Assembly (NCBI GenBank): GCA_036389255.1
Contig: DASVQI010000027.1
Span: 82,463 to 146,462, forward strand
Direction: 5' to 3'
Length of the DNA: 64,000 nt
Source of the DNA: JACVRN01 sp036389255
GTDB lineage: Bacteria; Acidobacteriota; Blastocatellia; Pyrinomonadales; Pyrinomonadaceae
The translations under genes were made by a program, and so were the position numbers. The notes beneath the pieces are model-generated. The model was not told the origin of the DNA. It ran no database searches and saw nothing but the letters and a program-made list of their open reading frames with translations. Below, piece after piece: positions 54,675 through 62,568 of this stretch. Position 1 is the first letter of the stretch; each line of letters begins with the position of its first letter.

Positions 54675-55646
54675 TCAACCAGAGGCGAGCCTGCGACAGG
54701 CCCGCAGCTTGGCGCTCCGAGCGCGCGGGTTCTCTTCGACTTCCCGCTCGCTCGGCGCAACGGGACGGCGCGTCAGGATTTCAACGGCGCGTCGTGCGCC
54801 ACAGGTGCAAACGGGCGCGCGTGCGCCGCATTCGCAATAACCCGAGAGACGTTTGAGCGTGCGCTTGACTATGCGGTCTTCCAGAGAATGAAAACTGATG
54901 GCACAAAAGCGCCCGCCCTCTTCCAAAAGGTCAATGGCCGTTTCAATGAACTCTTCCAGACCCTCAAGCTCTCTGTTGACAGCTATGCGAAGCGCCTGAA
55001 AGGTGCGCGTAGCGGGATGAATCCTCTCCCTCTTACCGGTCTTGACTGCGCGGGCGACCAAATCGGCAAGCTCTTTCGTCGTCCTGATTGGCTCGCCCCG
55101 CTCACGTCTTTCGACTATCCAGCGAGCTATGCGGCGAGAGTGTCGCTCTTCGCCGTACTCGTAGATGATGCGCGCAATCTCCTCTTCCGGTAGTCGCTCC
55201 AGAAGCTCGTTGGCCGTCTCATCATCCCCCTCCGAGTCCATACGCATATCAAGCGGCGCATCGTGCCGGAAGCTGAAGCCGCGCGCTTCCGCATCGAACT
55301 GCAAAGAGCTTACCCCTAAGTCAACCAGCACGCCGCGCACCCGCTCGACGCCTTCAGCCTCAAGCACCCGCGCTATCTCTCGAAAGTTAGCGTGTACCGG
55401 GCGGAACCGTGTGCCAAAACGCGCCAGGCGCTTCGTAGCCCAACGAAGCGCCTCGCGGTCGCGGTCTATACCAAGCACGCTCGTAACAGGCGAGGCCATT
55501 AGGATAGCCTCGCTATGCCCCCCAAGCCCCAGCGTGCCGTCTACAAAAAGACCGCCTTCTTCCGGCCGTAGAAGACTTATGGTCTCATCTAGCAGCACGG
55601 GGCGATGGGGCGCGCCAGAGCCCCCCTCAGGCGCAGCCATCTCCAC
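54675..55646 (-). CDS. rsmH: 16S rRNA (cytosine-1402-N4)-methyltransferase
   Basis: 323 residues. HRPVLLDETISLL, VDGTLGLGGHSEAIL (SAM motif I), and the end RPVAPSEREVEENPRARSAK are diagnostic of RsmH/MraW. It methylates C1402 in the decoding centre of 16S rRNA. The start is a GTG two codons before an ATG (55640), and either could be used. It lies downstream of mraZ, separated by a GTGACGA repeat. Confidence 0.96.
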   Translation of the reverse strand: MEMAAPEGGSGAPHRPVLLDETISLLRPEEGGLFVDGTLGLGGHSEAILMASPVTSVLGIDRDREALRWATKRLARFGTRFRPVHANFREIARVLEAEGVERVRGVLVDLGVSSLQFDAEARGFSFRHDAPLDMRMDSEGDDETANELLERLPEEEIARIIYEYGEERHSRRIARWIVERRERGEPIRTTKELADLVARAVKTGKRERIHPATRTFQALRIAVNRELEGLEEFIETAIDLLEEGGRFCAISFHSLEDRIVKRTLKRLSGYCECGARAPVCTCGARRAVEILTRRPVAPSEREVEENPRARSAKLRACRRLASG

Positions 55647-55674
55647 CGCCCCGTGATCTCAAAGAACTGTAAAA

Positions 55675-55760
55675 CAGTGACGAGTGACGAGTTATGGGTG
55701 ACGAGCCGGAAGAGTGAGCTGATTCTGCCTTTAACTTATCACTCGTCACTTGTCACTCTC
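55675..55760. repeat. Inverted repeat of 7-nt GTGACGA units between mraZ and rsmH
   Basis: The left arm contains GTGACGA, GTGACGA, GTTATGG, GTGACGA; the right arm has the complementary ATCACTC, GTCACTT, GTCACTC. Same family as 61286-61364. Confidence 0.88.
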
Positions 55761-55768
55761 GACCGCTC

Positions 55769-56209
55769 TTAAATTCCCAGCCGCGCTATGGCAGCCTCGT
55801 CCTCTTCCGTGTAGGGGTCTGAAAGCAGCCGCTCTCTGAACTTCTCAAGCTCCCAGACCTCTAAATATGTCAGGTAGCCCAGCACCGCCACCTCGCCCAC
55901 TATGCCCGAACTGCGTCTCAGAAGCGGGTGAATCAGCATTCGCCCCTGCGCGTCCATCTCCGACTGCTGGCCGTAATAGTTCGCACGGTCTAGGAACTTG
56001 CGCCGCGCAGGATCCATAGAGGGCAAAAGAGCCAGCCTCTGCTCTATGGCTTCCCATTCGGGCAAAGGGTAAATCCGCACGTTTTCGCCCGTCAGGCTGG
56101 TTACGTAGAGCCCCCTGCCGTGCCTCTCCTCTATCAGGCGGCGGAACAGGGTTGGGATTTTCAAACGCCCCTTGGAGTCTATCCGCGCCGTGTAATTTCC
56201 TCTTAACAT
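55769..56209 (-). CDS. mraZ: Transcriptional regulator MraZ
   Basis: 146 residues with two AbrB-like half-domains, each carrying the DXXXR signature: IDSKGRLKIP near the N-terminus and MDAQGRMLIH in the second half. MraZ assembles into rings and represses its own operon, the dcw cluster. It is the first gene of the cluster here. Three GTGG boxes with 10-bp spacing lie about 90 bases upstream, matching the known binding pattern. Confidence 0.96.
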   Translation of the reverse strand: MLRGNYTARIDSKGRLKIPTLFRRLIEERHGRGLYVTSLTGENVRIYPLPEWEAIEQRLALLPSMDPARRKFLDRANYYGQQSEMDAQGRMLIHPLLRRSSGIVGEVAVLGYLTYLEVWELEKFRERLLSDPYTEEDEAAIARLGI

Positions 56210-56294
56210 AGGAGTTCGGCGAAGGGTGCGGGGCGGGCTCTGCTTAAACCTTTAAGTAAAACTTTAATGGCCCGGTGCAAGCTGCTCTCTTTCG

Positions 56295-56320
56295 CCCACT
56301 TTCGGCCACTTTTTTCCACC
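56295..56320 (-). promoter_or_regulatory. MraZ-binding repeats upstream of mraZ
   Basis: On the minus strand, GTGG occurs three times at exact 10-bp intervals (complements at 56316-56319, 56306-56309 and 56296-56299), each followed by an A-rich spacer. This fits the TGGGN5-type direct repeats bound by MraZ. The 378-base gap 56210-56587 otherwise holds A/T-rich sequence with no gene. Confidence 0.7.
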
Positions 56321-56587
56321 TGACGCGCATAGTACCCCCCCTTTGTTTTTGCTGTCAAGAAGAAAAAAACTGTTTTTCATAGAAACCTTAAGCACGATAT
56401 GGTGTAAAAGAGCCATTTAACGGGCCGCAGACCGTCCGAAAATAGCTCGGCCGGAGCCCATGCTTAAGCAGTCTTAAGCGTTCGAAGTTCGATACGCACG
56501 TAGCCAAGCCAGCCGTCATCATGTATAGTTGCGCCCATGCCGCTCTATCAAATTGAACCCGGCCCGCAGGCAGGATTAAAGATTTAG

Positions 56588-57376
56588 ATGGGCTTTGGCG
56601 GACTACTTCTCTTCGGGGCGCTGGCCTCCGTAGCCAACATAGCGGGCGGGCTTTTCCTGACTGCCACTGGCATACACCGCCGCAACGAGCGCCTGCTCAA
56701 GTACTTGGTGGCGCTCGGCGCGGGCTTTATGCTGGCGGCCATTTTTATCGAGATTGTCCCGGAAACCGTTGAAATCTGGACAAAAGGGCACGAGAACGGC
56801 GACGCAAGCTCGGCTGTAGTGGGCGCTATGGCCCTGCTGCTGGGCGGCTATCTGCTGATTCAGTTCGTGGAGCATACCATCACGCCTCACTTTCACTTCG
56901 GGGCGGAGACGCACCCGGAGTCCGTGATTCGTCCCGGCGCGGCTTACACAGCTATTGGCGGGCTCTTAATCCACACCTTTTTCGACGGCGTTTCGATAGC
57001 GGCTGCTTTCATGGTTGACCGAAAAGTGGGGCTGCTCGTCTTCATAGCTATTCTGCTGCACAAGCTGCCGGAGGGTTTTACAGTCGCTTCCATCATCCTC
57101 GCTTCGGGGCGAAGCCTGCGAAAGGCGCGCGTGGCTACTCTGACCGTGGGCATGGCTACGCTGGCGGGCGTGCTGGTGGTAGCGATTCTTGAATCCAGAA
57201 TAGAACAGGCCGTGGCTTACACTCTCCCCTTCTCTGCGGGCGTGACGCTCTACGTCGCCGCCAGCGACCTCATCCCCGAAGTCAATCATCAGGAAGAGAA
57301 GAATCCCATGGTCTCTTTCGTAGTCTTCGTCGGCGTAGCCCTCTTTTATCTACTGCACCGCCTGATAGAAATATAG
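56588..57376 (+). CDS. ZIP family metal transporter
   Basis: 262 residues with about eight membrane helices. The metal-site helices are clear: IHTFFDGVSIAAAF (H129, D133) and LLHKLPEGFTVASI (H158, P161, E162, G163). A His-containing loop (EHTITPHFHFGAETH) lies between helices 3 and 4. ZIP proteins import zinc or other divalent metals into the cytoplasm. It resembles the GufA-type subgroup. Divergent from mraZ. Confidence 0.9.
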   Translation: MGFGGLLLFGALASVANIAGGLFLTATGIHRRNERLLKYLVALGAGFMLAAIFIEIVPETVEIWTKGHENGDASSAVVGAMALLLGGYLLIQFVEHTITPHFHFGAETHPESVIRPGAAYTAIGGLLIHTFFDGVSIAAAFMVDRKVGLLVFIAILLHKLPEGFTVASIILASGRSLRKARVATLTVGMATLAGVLVVAILESRIEQAVAYTLPFSAGVTLYVAASDLIPEVNHQEEKNPMVSFVVFVGVALFYLLHRLIEI

Positions 57377-57462
57377 AGATTTGTTCCCCCCGAAAATCCG
57401 AAACTGCTTATATACGGGCTTGCTGCCGAAGGCTCTCGGTTGACTGATTCGCCCGAGTTGGT

Positions 57463-58341
57463 ATGATGTGTACATTGATTCAGCATAAATCTAGATTAAT
57501 CTTTTTCGTCGCGCTCGCCTGCCTGCTGCTGGCGGGCGTGTCTGTACGCGCGCAATCGGGCGGCCCAAATATTCCCGAGCCTACGGGAAACGCCGTCAAC
57601 GACTTCGCAAACATCATTGGCGCAGAGACTGAACGGCGTCTGGAACAGACTCTGATTAATCTCAAGCGGGAACAGAAAATTGAGTTCGCCGTTGTGACGG
57701 TGCGGACTACGGGCGGGCAGGAGATTTTCGACTACACGCTCGCCGTAGGCAGGAAGTGGCGCATAGGCCCGGAGGAAGGCAGCAAAGAAGGCTTGCTGCT
57801 TCTGGTCGCCGTAGACGACCGCAAATACTTCACGCTCGTCAGCCGTCATCTTCAGGGCGAGTTGCCTGACGGCATCGTGGGCTCGATTCAGAGACAGAAT
57901 CTTATCCCCGCGTTTCGCGCTGGCGATTACGGCAAAGGCATAACGGATACGATTCGCGCCTACATAGACAGGGTGGCGGAGCAGCGCGGCTTCTCTACGG
58001 ATAGCATATACCCGCAGGCCGAGGCAGTGCGGCGCTCTCAGCCTACCAGAAGAATCGGCAACGGCCCTCAGAGCACTCTTAGTACGTGCTGCGTTATCAT
58101 CTTCGTTCTCATTGTTATCATCCTGCTGTTTAGCGGTCGAGGCAGAGGCGGCGGCGGTTGTCTTAACATGCTGCTTCTGGGCTCTCTTCTCAATAGCGGT
58201 CGCGGCGGCGGCTGGGGCTCAGGCGGTTGGAGTTCGGGCGGCTGGTCTGGAGGCGGCGGCGGTGATAGTGGGGGCGGCGGTTTCGGCGGCTTCGGCGGCG
58301 GCGGAGATTTTGACGGCGGCGGCGCGGGCGGAAGCTGGTAG
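57463..58341 (+). CDS. TPM-domain membrane protein
   Basis: 292 residues. A signal peptide (about 1-30) is followed by a TPM domain at about 35-170 (PTGNAVNDFANIIGAETERR, FAVVTVRTTGGQEIFDYTLA, and PAFRAGDYGKGITDTIRAYI). A membrane helix (LSTCCVIIFVLIVIILLF) comes next, then a long Gly/Ser-rich tail with GGGG runs. TPM domains are implicated in membrane protein repair and phosphatase-like roles. In many genomes the gene pairs with lemA; here lemA is two genes downstream. Confidence 0.85.
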   Translation: MMCTLIQHKSRLIFFVALACLLLAGVSVRAQSGGPNIPEPTGNAVNDFANIIGAETERRLEQTLINLKREQKIEFAVVTVRTTGGQEIFDYTLAVGRKWRIGPEEGSKEGLLLLVAVDDRKYFTLVSRHLQGELPDGIVGSIQRQNLIPAFRAGDYGKGITDTIRAYIDRVAEQRGFSTDSIYPQAEAVRRSQPTRRIGNGPQSTLSTCCVIIFVLIVIILLFSGRGRGGGGCLNMLLLGSLLNSGRGGGWGSGGWSSGGWSGGGGGDSGGGGFGGFGGGGDFDGGGAGGSW

Positions 58342-58350
58342 AGAAGTCGA

Positions 58351-59100
58351 ATGCACGATTGGACGGCTGGCATGAAGATTACTCAGGAATCACTCAAGAA
58401 TTTCGTAGAGGACTTGCGCGTGACGCACAAGGATAATCTGGCGTCCGTGATGTTGTATGGCTCTGCGGCTGCCGGAGATGCTATGGCGGAGCGCTTCGGC
58501 TTAAACATGCTAGTGGCTCTGCACAGCATCACGCCCGAAGACTTGAGGCTCGCCCAAGCTCCGGCGCGCGAGTGGCAGAGACTGGGCCAGCCCGTGCCGG
58601 TCTATTTCACGCTGCGCGAGTTGAGCGAAGCTGCTGACGTATTCCCCATAGAGTTTCATCAGATGGCGCGCACGCGCAAAGTCCTCTTCGGCCCAGACCC
58701 GTTCGAGTCGCTTGAGCTTTCGAACGCAAACCTTCGTCACCAGACGGAGTACGAGCTGCGCGGAAAGCTGATACAGCTCCGGCGCTCCTTTATACCCGCG
58801 TCGTCCTCGTCTGAGAAACTGGCGCGGCTTATGTCCGAGAGCATGGGAACCTTCAGCTCGCTCTTTCGTCCTGTGCTGATATTGCACGGGGCAGAGCCTC
58901 CGGTGAACAAGGTGGAGGCCGTGCGGGCGACAGTGAAGCTGCTAGGGCTTGACGGCGACACGTTTGAAAAAATCTTCACGTTGCGCGACGTGGGCTCGGA
59001 CGAGTTTGCACTAACGGACGAACAGGCGAACTCGCTCTTTGCATCATACATGCAGCAGATTGAGAGCGTCATAGAAGCGGTTGACCGCCTTCCGGCCTGA
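58351..59100 (+). CDS. Degenerate nucleotidyltransferase-like protein
   Basis: 249 residues. The N-terminal part (NLASVMLYGSAAAGDAMAER) resembles the GSxxxGD opening of minimal nucleotidyltransferases. However, the expected Asp-x-Asp on the next strand is missing (FGLNMLVALH), so catalysis as an NTase is unlikely. The rest is mostly helical (SSSEKLARLMSESMGTFSSL). It sits between a TPM gene and lemA in the same direction, 9 bases after the first, suggesting a shared envelope-related operon. Function unknown. Confidence 0.6.
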   Translation: MHDWTAGMKITQESLKNFVEDLRVTHKDNLASVMLYGSAAAGDAMAERFGLNMLVALHSITPEDLRLAQAPAREWQRLGQPVPVYFTLRELSEAADVFPIEFHQMARTRKVLFGPDPFESLELSNANLRHQTEYELRGKLIQLRRSFIPASSSSEKLARLMSESMGTFSSLFRPVLILHGAEPPVNKVEAVRATVKLLGLDGDTFEKIFTLRDVGSDEFALTDEQANSLFASYMQQIESVIEAVDRLPA

Positions 59101-59201
59101 GGCCGCAGGCGCGTCTCTTAGAGTTTTTGTATGACGGAAGAAATACTTTTTGAGGCCCGGATTTCTGAAGTGGGCCTTGAGCAGGTAATGGAGAATTTGA
59201 G

Positions 59202-59828
59202 ATGAATAAGAGAAGAATAGGGCTTTTGTCACTCCTGTTTTTTGTTTCGATGACGGCGACGGGTTGTGGCTATAACACTCTGCAAACCAAGCAGCAGAAC
59301 GTGAAGGCTAAGTGGGCCGGGGTCGAGAACCAGTTGCAGCGACGCGCCGACCTCATCCCGAACCTTTTCGAGGCGGCCAAGGCTGCGGGCTATCAGGAGC
59401 AGGAAGTCTTCGGACAGATTGCGGACGCTCGCTCGAAGCTGATAGGCGCGACGGGAGCGCCGCCGCAGGGCGCAAACGGCGACAAGTCGCCGGAGCAGAA
59501 GCAGGCGGTCATTGATGCCAACAACGGCCTGGGCGCTGCGCTTGGAAGATTGCTCGTCTTGCAGGAGAACTATCCCAACCTGAAGTCGAACGAAAACTTC
59601 CTGCGGTTTCAGGACGAACTGTCGGGAACGGAGAATCGTATCAGTACGGCTCGCGGCGACTACAATACGGCTGTGCAGGATTACAACACTACGCGCGGCA
59701 GCTTTCCGACTGTGATTGCAGCCAAGCTCTACGGCTTCAAGGAAGAGCCTTACTTCAAGGCAGACCCGGCGGCGCAATCACCGCCCAAGATTGACGCCAA
59801 CGACGTACGCCGCAACCAGAACAGATAA
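59202..59828 (+). CDS. LemA family lipoprotein-like protein
   Basis: 208 residues. The N-terminus (GLLSLLFFVSMTATGCGYNT) is a signal sequence with a lipobox-like Cys near residue 22. The LemA fold follows: WAGVENQLQRRADLIPNLFE, a mid-region AVIDANNGLGAALGRLLVLQ, and FLRFQDELSGTENRISTARG with YNTAVQDYN. LemA proteins are long helical hairpins on the membrane with unknown biochemical role, commonly encoded with TPM proteins as here. Confidence 0.9.
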   Translation: MNKRRIGLLSLLFFVSMTATGCGYNTLQTKQQNVKAKWAGVENQLQRRADLIPNLFEAAKAAGYQEQEVFGQIADARSKLIGATGAPPQGANGDKSPEQKQAVIDANNGLGAALGRLLVLQENYPNLKSNENFLRFQDELSGTENRISTARGDYNTAVQDYNTTRGSFPTVIAAKLYGFKEEPYFKADPAAQSPPKIDANDVRRNQNR

Positions 59829-59930
59829 AAAATGGGTGACGGGTGTCAGGTGCCGGGTTTCGGGTAAGAGAAAGACAATTGGTTTTTCTCTTCCCGTCAC
59901 CTGACACCTGACACCCGTCACCCGTCTTTT
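59829..59930. repeat. Convergent inverted repeat of 7-nt GTGACGG / ACACCTG units
   Basis: The left arm GGGTGACGGGTGTCAGGTG is matched on the right by CACCTGACACCTGACACCC and GTCACCC. AAGAGAAA/TTTCTCTT forms the loop end. It lies between the convergent lemA and Cys-motif genes and touches the stop codon of the latter. Confidence 0.88.
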
Positions 59931-60402
59931 AGAATCCGCGCGTGCTGCACATGTCGCAGTGGGTGCAGGGTTTTCCTCCGGGCTCAAGCTCGCAGACCTT
60001 TTCTTTCTCGAAAAAGTCCACCAACTCCGAGACAGCCGCCTCTTCCACCCCGAAGCGCTCTTGGCTGGGATGCGTAGCCGGGACATAGATGCCGCTTAGC
60101 CAAGGCGAATGAGCAGAAGTCGGCGGGCGAGTGTCCGTTCGCTCCGGACGGGAAGCGTCTCTTTCATCAAGCTCCGAAGCGCTGCGCCCGCCGGAAGAAG
60201 CGTCCTCTTTTTCCAGCTCCAGATGCTCTTCTATGGTGGCGAGCTTTCGCTTCAGCTCCGCCAGACTCTCGCGCACCGCGCTTAGCTCATCCGTCCCGTT
60301 GTTTCTGCGGGAGCGGGCGTCGTCGTTTCCAGCACTCTGCCCGGAGACGCGTTGGGCTATGCGCTCTGCAATCGCGCGCACACGATCCTGTTCAGCGCTC
60401 AT
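59929..60402 (-). CDS. Microcompartment-operon protein with C-terminal CxxCxxC motif
   Basis: 157 residues, last gene of the microcompartment operon; its ATG overlaps the BMC-P stop (ATGA). The N-terminus QDRVRAIAERIAQRV is a short amphipathic helix like the encapsulation peptides of microcompartment cargo. A coiled-coil helix (LAELKRKLATIEEHLELEKE) and an acidic linker follow. The C-terminal 50 residues are compact and end in EPGGKPCTHCDMCSTRGF, with three Cys spaced CxxCxxC that could bind zinc or an Fe-S cluster. I do not recognise a named family. Confidence 0.65.
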   Translation of the reverse strand: MSAEQDRVRAIAERIAQRVSGQSAGNDDARSRRNNGTDELSAVRESLAELKRKLATIEEHLELEKEDASSGGRSASELDERDASRPERTDTRPPTSAHSPWLSGIYVPATHPSQERFGVEEAAVSELVDFFEKEKVCELEPGGKPCTHCDMCSTRGF

Positions 60403-60698
60403 AGCGTCTCCTCTTCTTGCTCATCTTCGAGAAAATCAATTCTATCCACCACGCCTACTATTGCGGAGTCTATGGCAGCGCCCGCCTCGCCCGTCGCGGC
60501 GGTCGAAGCGCCCCAGCCTTCCTGAACAATCAGAACCGTGTCGCCCACGCCCGAGTCAACCGAATCCAGCGCGAGGAGTGTGGAGCCAGTCTCTTCGCCT
60601 TCGGGCGTGACCGGCTGGCAGAGCATCACGCGAGCGCTCGCGTAACGATGATTCTTCTGCGTCGCCACTACGTTGCCAAGCACGAGCGCCAGAATCAT
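60399..60698 (-). CDS. BMC-P (EutN/CcmL-type) shell pentamer protein 1
   Basis: 99 residues from the ATG at 60698, preceded by GGGAGAAGG. The EutN/CcmL pattern is clear: LALVLGNVVATQKNHRYASA, VMLCQPVTPEGEE, LALDSVDSGVGDTVLIVQEG, and AAIDSAIVGVVDRID. BMC-P pentamers cap the vertices of the icosahedral shell. The C-terminus is an acidic tail (EDEQEEETL). It overlaps both neighbours by four bases. Confidence 0.93.
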   Translation of the reverse strand: MILALVLGNVVATQKNHRYASARVMLCQPVTPEGEETGSTLLALDSVDSGVGDTVLIVQEGWGASTAATGEAGAAIDSAIVGVVDRIDFLEDEQEEETL

Positions 60699-60982
60699 CG
60701 CGGCCTTCTCCCGTTGGTGACATGAGCTTCGGAATCTACTATGCCGACCACTGTGCAATCGGTGGGCGTGTCCTCACGCTTGAAGGGAAAGCTCGCCTCC
60801 TTGCCCCTGCACCAGAAGACCAGCTCGCCGGTTCCGGCTCCGACCGAGTCCACGGCCACCAGCGGCTGCCCCTGCGGCTCAAGTCTGGCGTTCAAGGACT
60901 GCACTATAAGGAGCTTCCGGCCCGCCAGCGAATCATTCTTCACCGTCGCCACCACAGTCCCAATGACACGAGCAAGCTGCAT
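60695..60982 (-). CDS. BMC-P (EutN/CcmL-type) shell pentamer protein 2
   Basis: 95 residues. It begins LARVIGTVVATVKNDSLAGR, continues LLIVQSLNARLEPQGQPLVA, VDSVGAGTGELVFWCRG, and ends DCTVVGIVDS. This is a full EutN/CcmL fold. Unlike its two neighbours it has a Lys/Arg-containing loop (GKEASFPFKRED) before the final strand. Overlap of its stop with the next start shows translational coupling. Confidence 0.93.
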   Translation of the reverse strand: MQLARVIGTVVATVKNDSLAGRKLLIVQSLNARLEPQGQPLVAVDSVGAGTGELVFWCRGKEASFPFKREDTPTDCTVVGIVDSEAHVTNGRRPR

Positions 60983-61007
60983 AAAAAAGTTCGGAGCGCG
61001 GACTGTT

Positions 61008-61280
61008 TTAGTCGTCCACGACGTCTACCGTATCTATGACGCCGACGATGGCGGCGTCAACGGGCACGTCCTTCATGCCCTGAGCGAGACGCGCGCTTGA
61101 GCCTGAGACTACCAGCACCCGCTCGTGAAAGCCCGCGCCGACCGTATCAACCGCGATAACGTAAGCGCTGGTGTCGGTGCCGTCCAGATTGACGGGGCGC
61201 ACGATAAGCAGCTTTTTACCTACCAGACGCTCGTCCTTCTGGGTCGAGACGACAGTGCCTAGGATGCGCGCAATAATCAT
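61008..61280 (-). CDS. BMC-P (EutN/CcmL-type) shell pentamer protein 3
   Basis: 90 residues from the ATG at 61280 (MIIARILGTVVSTQKDERLV), aligning with the start of the other two BMC-P proteins; the frame continues upstream into a repeat and is not used. LLIVRPVNLDGTD, VIAVDTVGAGFHERVLVVSG and AAIVGVIDTVDV complete the fold. No Shine-Dalgarno is seen; the repeat arm at 61286 ends just before the start. Three different BMC-P genes in tandem suggest distinct vertex roles. Confidence 0.93.
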   Translation of the reverse strand: MIIARILGTVVSTQKDERLVGKKLLIVRPVNLDGTDTSAYVIAVDTVGAGFHERVLVVSGSSARLAQGMKDVPVDAAIVGVIDTVDVVDD

Positions 61281-61285
61281 AAGAG

Positions 61286-61364
61286 CAGTGACAAGTAAAA
61301 AGTGACGAGTGACGAGCAAGAAGAAGTTTTCATCCTGTCACTCGTCACCTGTCACTTATCACTG
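61286..61364. repeat. Inverted repeat of 7-nt GTGACGA units between BMC-P and BMC-H genes
   Basis: The left arm includes AGTGACGAGTGACGAG, the right arm CTGTCACTCGTCACCTGTC. It fills the junction from the BMC-H stop to the BMC-P3 start and could lower BMC-P relative to BMC-H. Confidence 0.88.
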
Positions 61365-61366
61365 TT

Positions 61367-61651
61367 TTATCCGTTGTTTCCTATCGGGAGCGCATCGTCC
61401 ACGCTTCCGTGCGGGCGGGGTATGACGTGTACGCTGACGAGTTCGCCTACGCGGCGGGCTGCGGCTGCCCCGGCGTCAGTCGCGGCCTTCACAGCCGCCA
61501 CGTCGCCGCGCACAATGGCCGTCACAAAGCCCGCGCCAATCTTTTCATAGCCGACGAGCGTGACGTTCGCGGCCTTGACCATAGCGTCCGCCGCCTCAAT
61601 CATCGCCACCAATCCCTTTGTCTCAACCATTCCGAGTGCTTCCTGTGGCAT
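61367..61651 (-). CDS. BMC-H hexameric shell protein
   Basis: 94 residues, one BMC domain: EALGMVETKGLVAMIEAADA, MVKAANVTLVGYEKIGAG with the pore loop KIGAG (37-41), FVTAIVRGDVAAVKAATDAG, and the C-terminal VISVHVIPRPH-type strand (LVSVHVIPRPH). It tiles the facets of a microcompartment shell, with small metabolites passing the central pore. It is the only BMC-H in the window, and no BMC-T is present. Confidence 0.96.
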   Translation of the reverse strand: MPQEALGMVETKGLVAMIEAADAMVKAANVTLVGYEKIGAGFVTAIVRGDVAAVKAATDAGAAAARRVGELVSVHVIPRPHGSVDDALPIGNNG

Positions 61652-61670
61652 CTATATGCTCCTTAAATAA

Positions 61671-61718
61671 ATTGATTCACGGGTTTATTGTTCCATTGAT
61701 TCAATGAAGAAACGAAAC
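61671..61718. repeat. Decayed inverted repeat of ATTGATTC units
   Basis: The left arm has two ATTGATTC units; the right arm (AATGAAGAAACGAAACAATGA) is an imperfect complement. It lies between the aldolase stop and the BMC-H start. Confidence 0.6.
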
Positions 61719-61723
61719 AATGA

Positions 61724-62545
61724 CTAAATCTTTCCGAGTTGTGCTGCCTGACTCAACAACTCTACCAGTTCGTCGCGGGTTAGAGAAATCTTGCCCCCGC
61801 CGTTCGTTGACGAATGGCGCGCTCCGTTCTGCGCCGGACGCTCGCCCGTCGGGCAGACTATCTGCGTCTCGTGCAGGTAGCCGCATGACTGGCAGCGTGC
61901 GCCCGCGTCCAGATAGCCCGCCTCCTCGCGCACGTTGATGAGCTTTTCGATTGCTGCGGCAGGCAGATTCTTTGAGCCTCCAAGGAGGCGAGAGAGAATA
62001 GCAATCCGCGCCGTGTGCTCAAGCGTCTCAAGCCTGTCGAACGCTTGCCAGAGGTCAGCGCCATAAGCTACCGCCCCGTGATTCGCCATCAGCAGCGCGT
62101 TGTGTCGCGCGACGAGCGGGCGCATGGCCTCCGTCAACTCATCAGTGGAAGGCGTGCCGTAATCGGCTAAGGGCACGCAGCCCAGCGTCAGGATAACTTC
62201 GGAGAGAATGGGCTGGTCTATCGGGAGCCCGGCGACGGCGAAAGCTGTTCCGTGCGGCGGGTGCGCGTGACAGACTGCGCGAACGTCCTCTCGCTCACGA
62301 TAAATCAGAAGATGCATCGCAAGCTCGGATGACGGTCGCTTGTCGGTCAGGGGCTTTCCGTCACGGTCTGTGACGGCGAGCGCCTCTTCCGTCATGCGCC
62401 CCTTGCACATCTGAGTCGGGGTCGCAACTATTCTTCCGTCGTCAAGACGTACGCTCACGTTACCGTCCGAAGAGACGACGTAAGAGCGCTCGTACATGAG
62501 TTGGCCTACGCGAACTATCTCGCGGCGGGCCGTCTGCTCATCCAT
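61724..62545 (-). CDS. Class II aldolase with C-terminal encapsulation-peptide-like helix
   Basis: 273 residues. Residues 1-200 are a class II (FucA/RhaD-like) aldolase with metal ligands H93 and H95 in CHAHPPHG and H156 in MANHGAV, and candidate catalytic E74 in SSELAMH. Such enzymes split fuculose- or rhamnulose-1-phosphate to lactaldehyde and dihydroxyacetone phosphate. Beyond the core are a Cys cluster (C218, C221, C231), a disordered linker, and an end helix (ISLTRDELVELLSQAAQLGK) that looks like a shell-targeting peptide. Next to BMC-H and BMC-P genes it is the probable signature enzyme of the compartment. The sugar substrate is inferred. Confidence 0.9.
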   Translation of the reverse strand: MDEQTARREIVRVGQLMYERSYVVSSDGNVSVRLDDGRIVATPTQMCKGRMTEEALAVTDRDGKPLTDKRPSSELAMHLLIYREREDVRAVCHAHPPHGTAFAVAGLPIDQPILSEVILTLGCVPLADYGTPSTDELTEAMRPLVARHNALLMANHGAVAYGADLWQAFDRLETLEHTARIAILSRLLGGSKNLPAAAIEKLINVREEAGYLDAGARCQSCGYLHETQIVCPTGERPAQNGARHSSTNGGGKISLTRDELVELLSQAAQLGKI

Positions 62546-62568
62546 TAAGTAGGTCTGTCAGGAACCTT

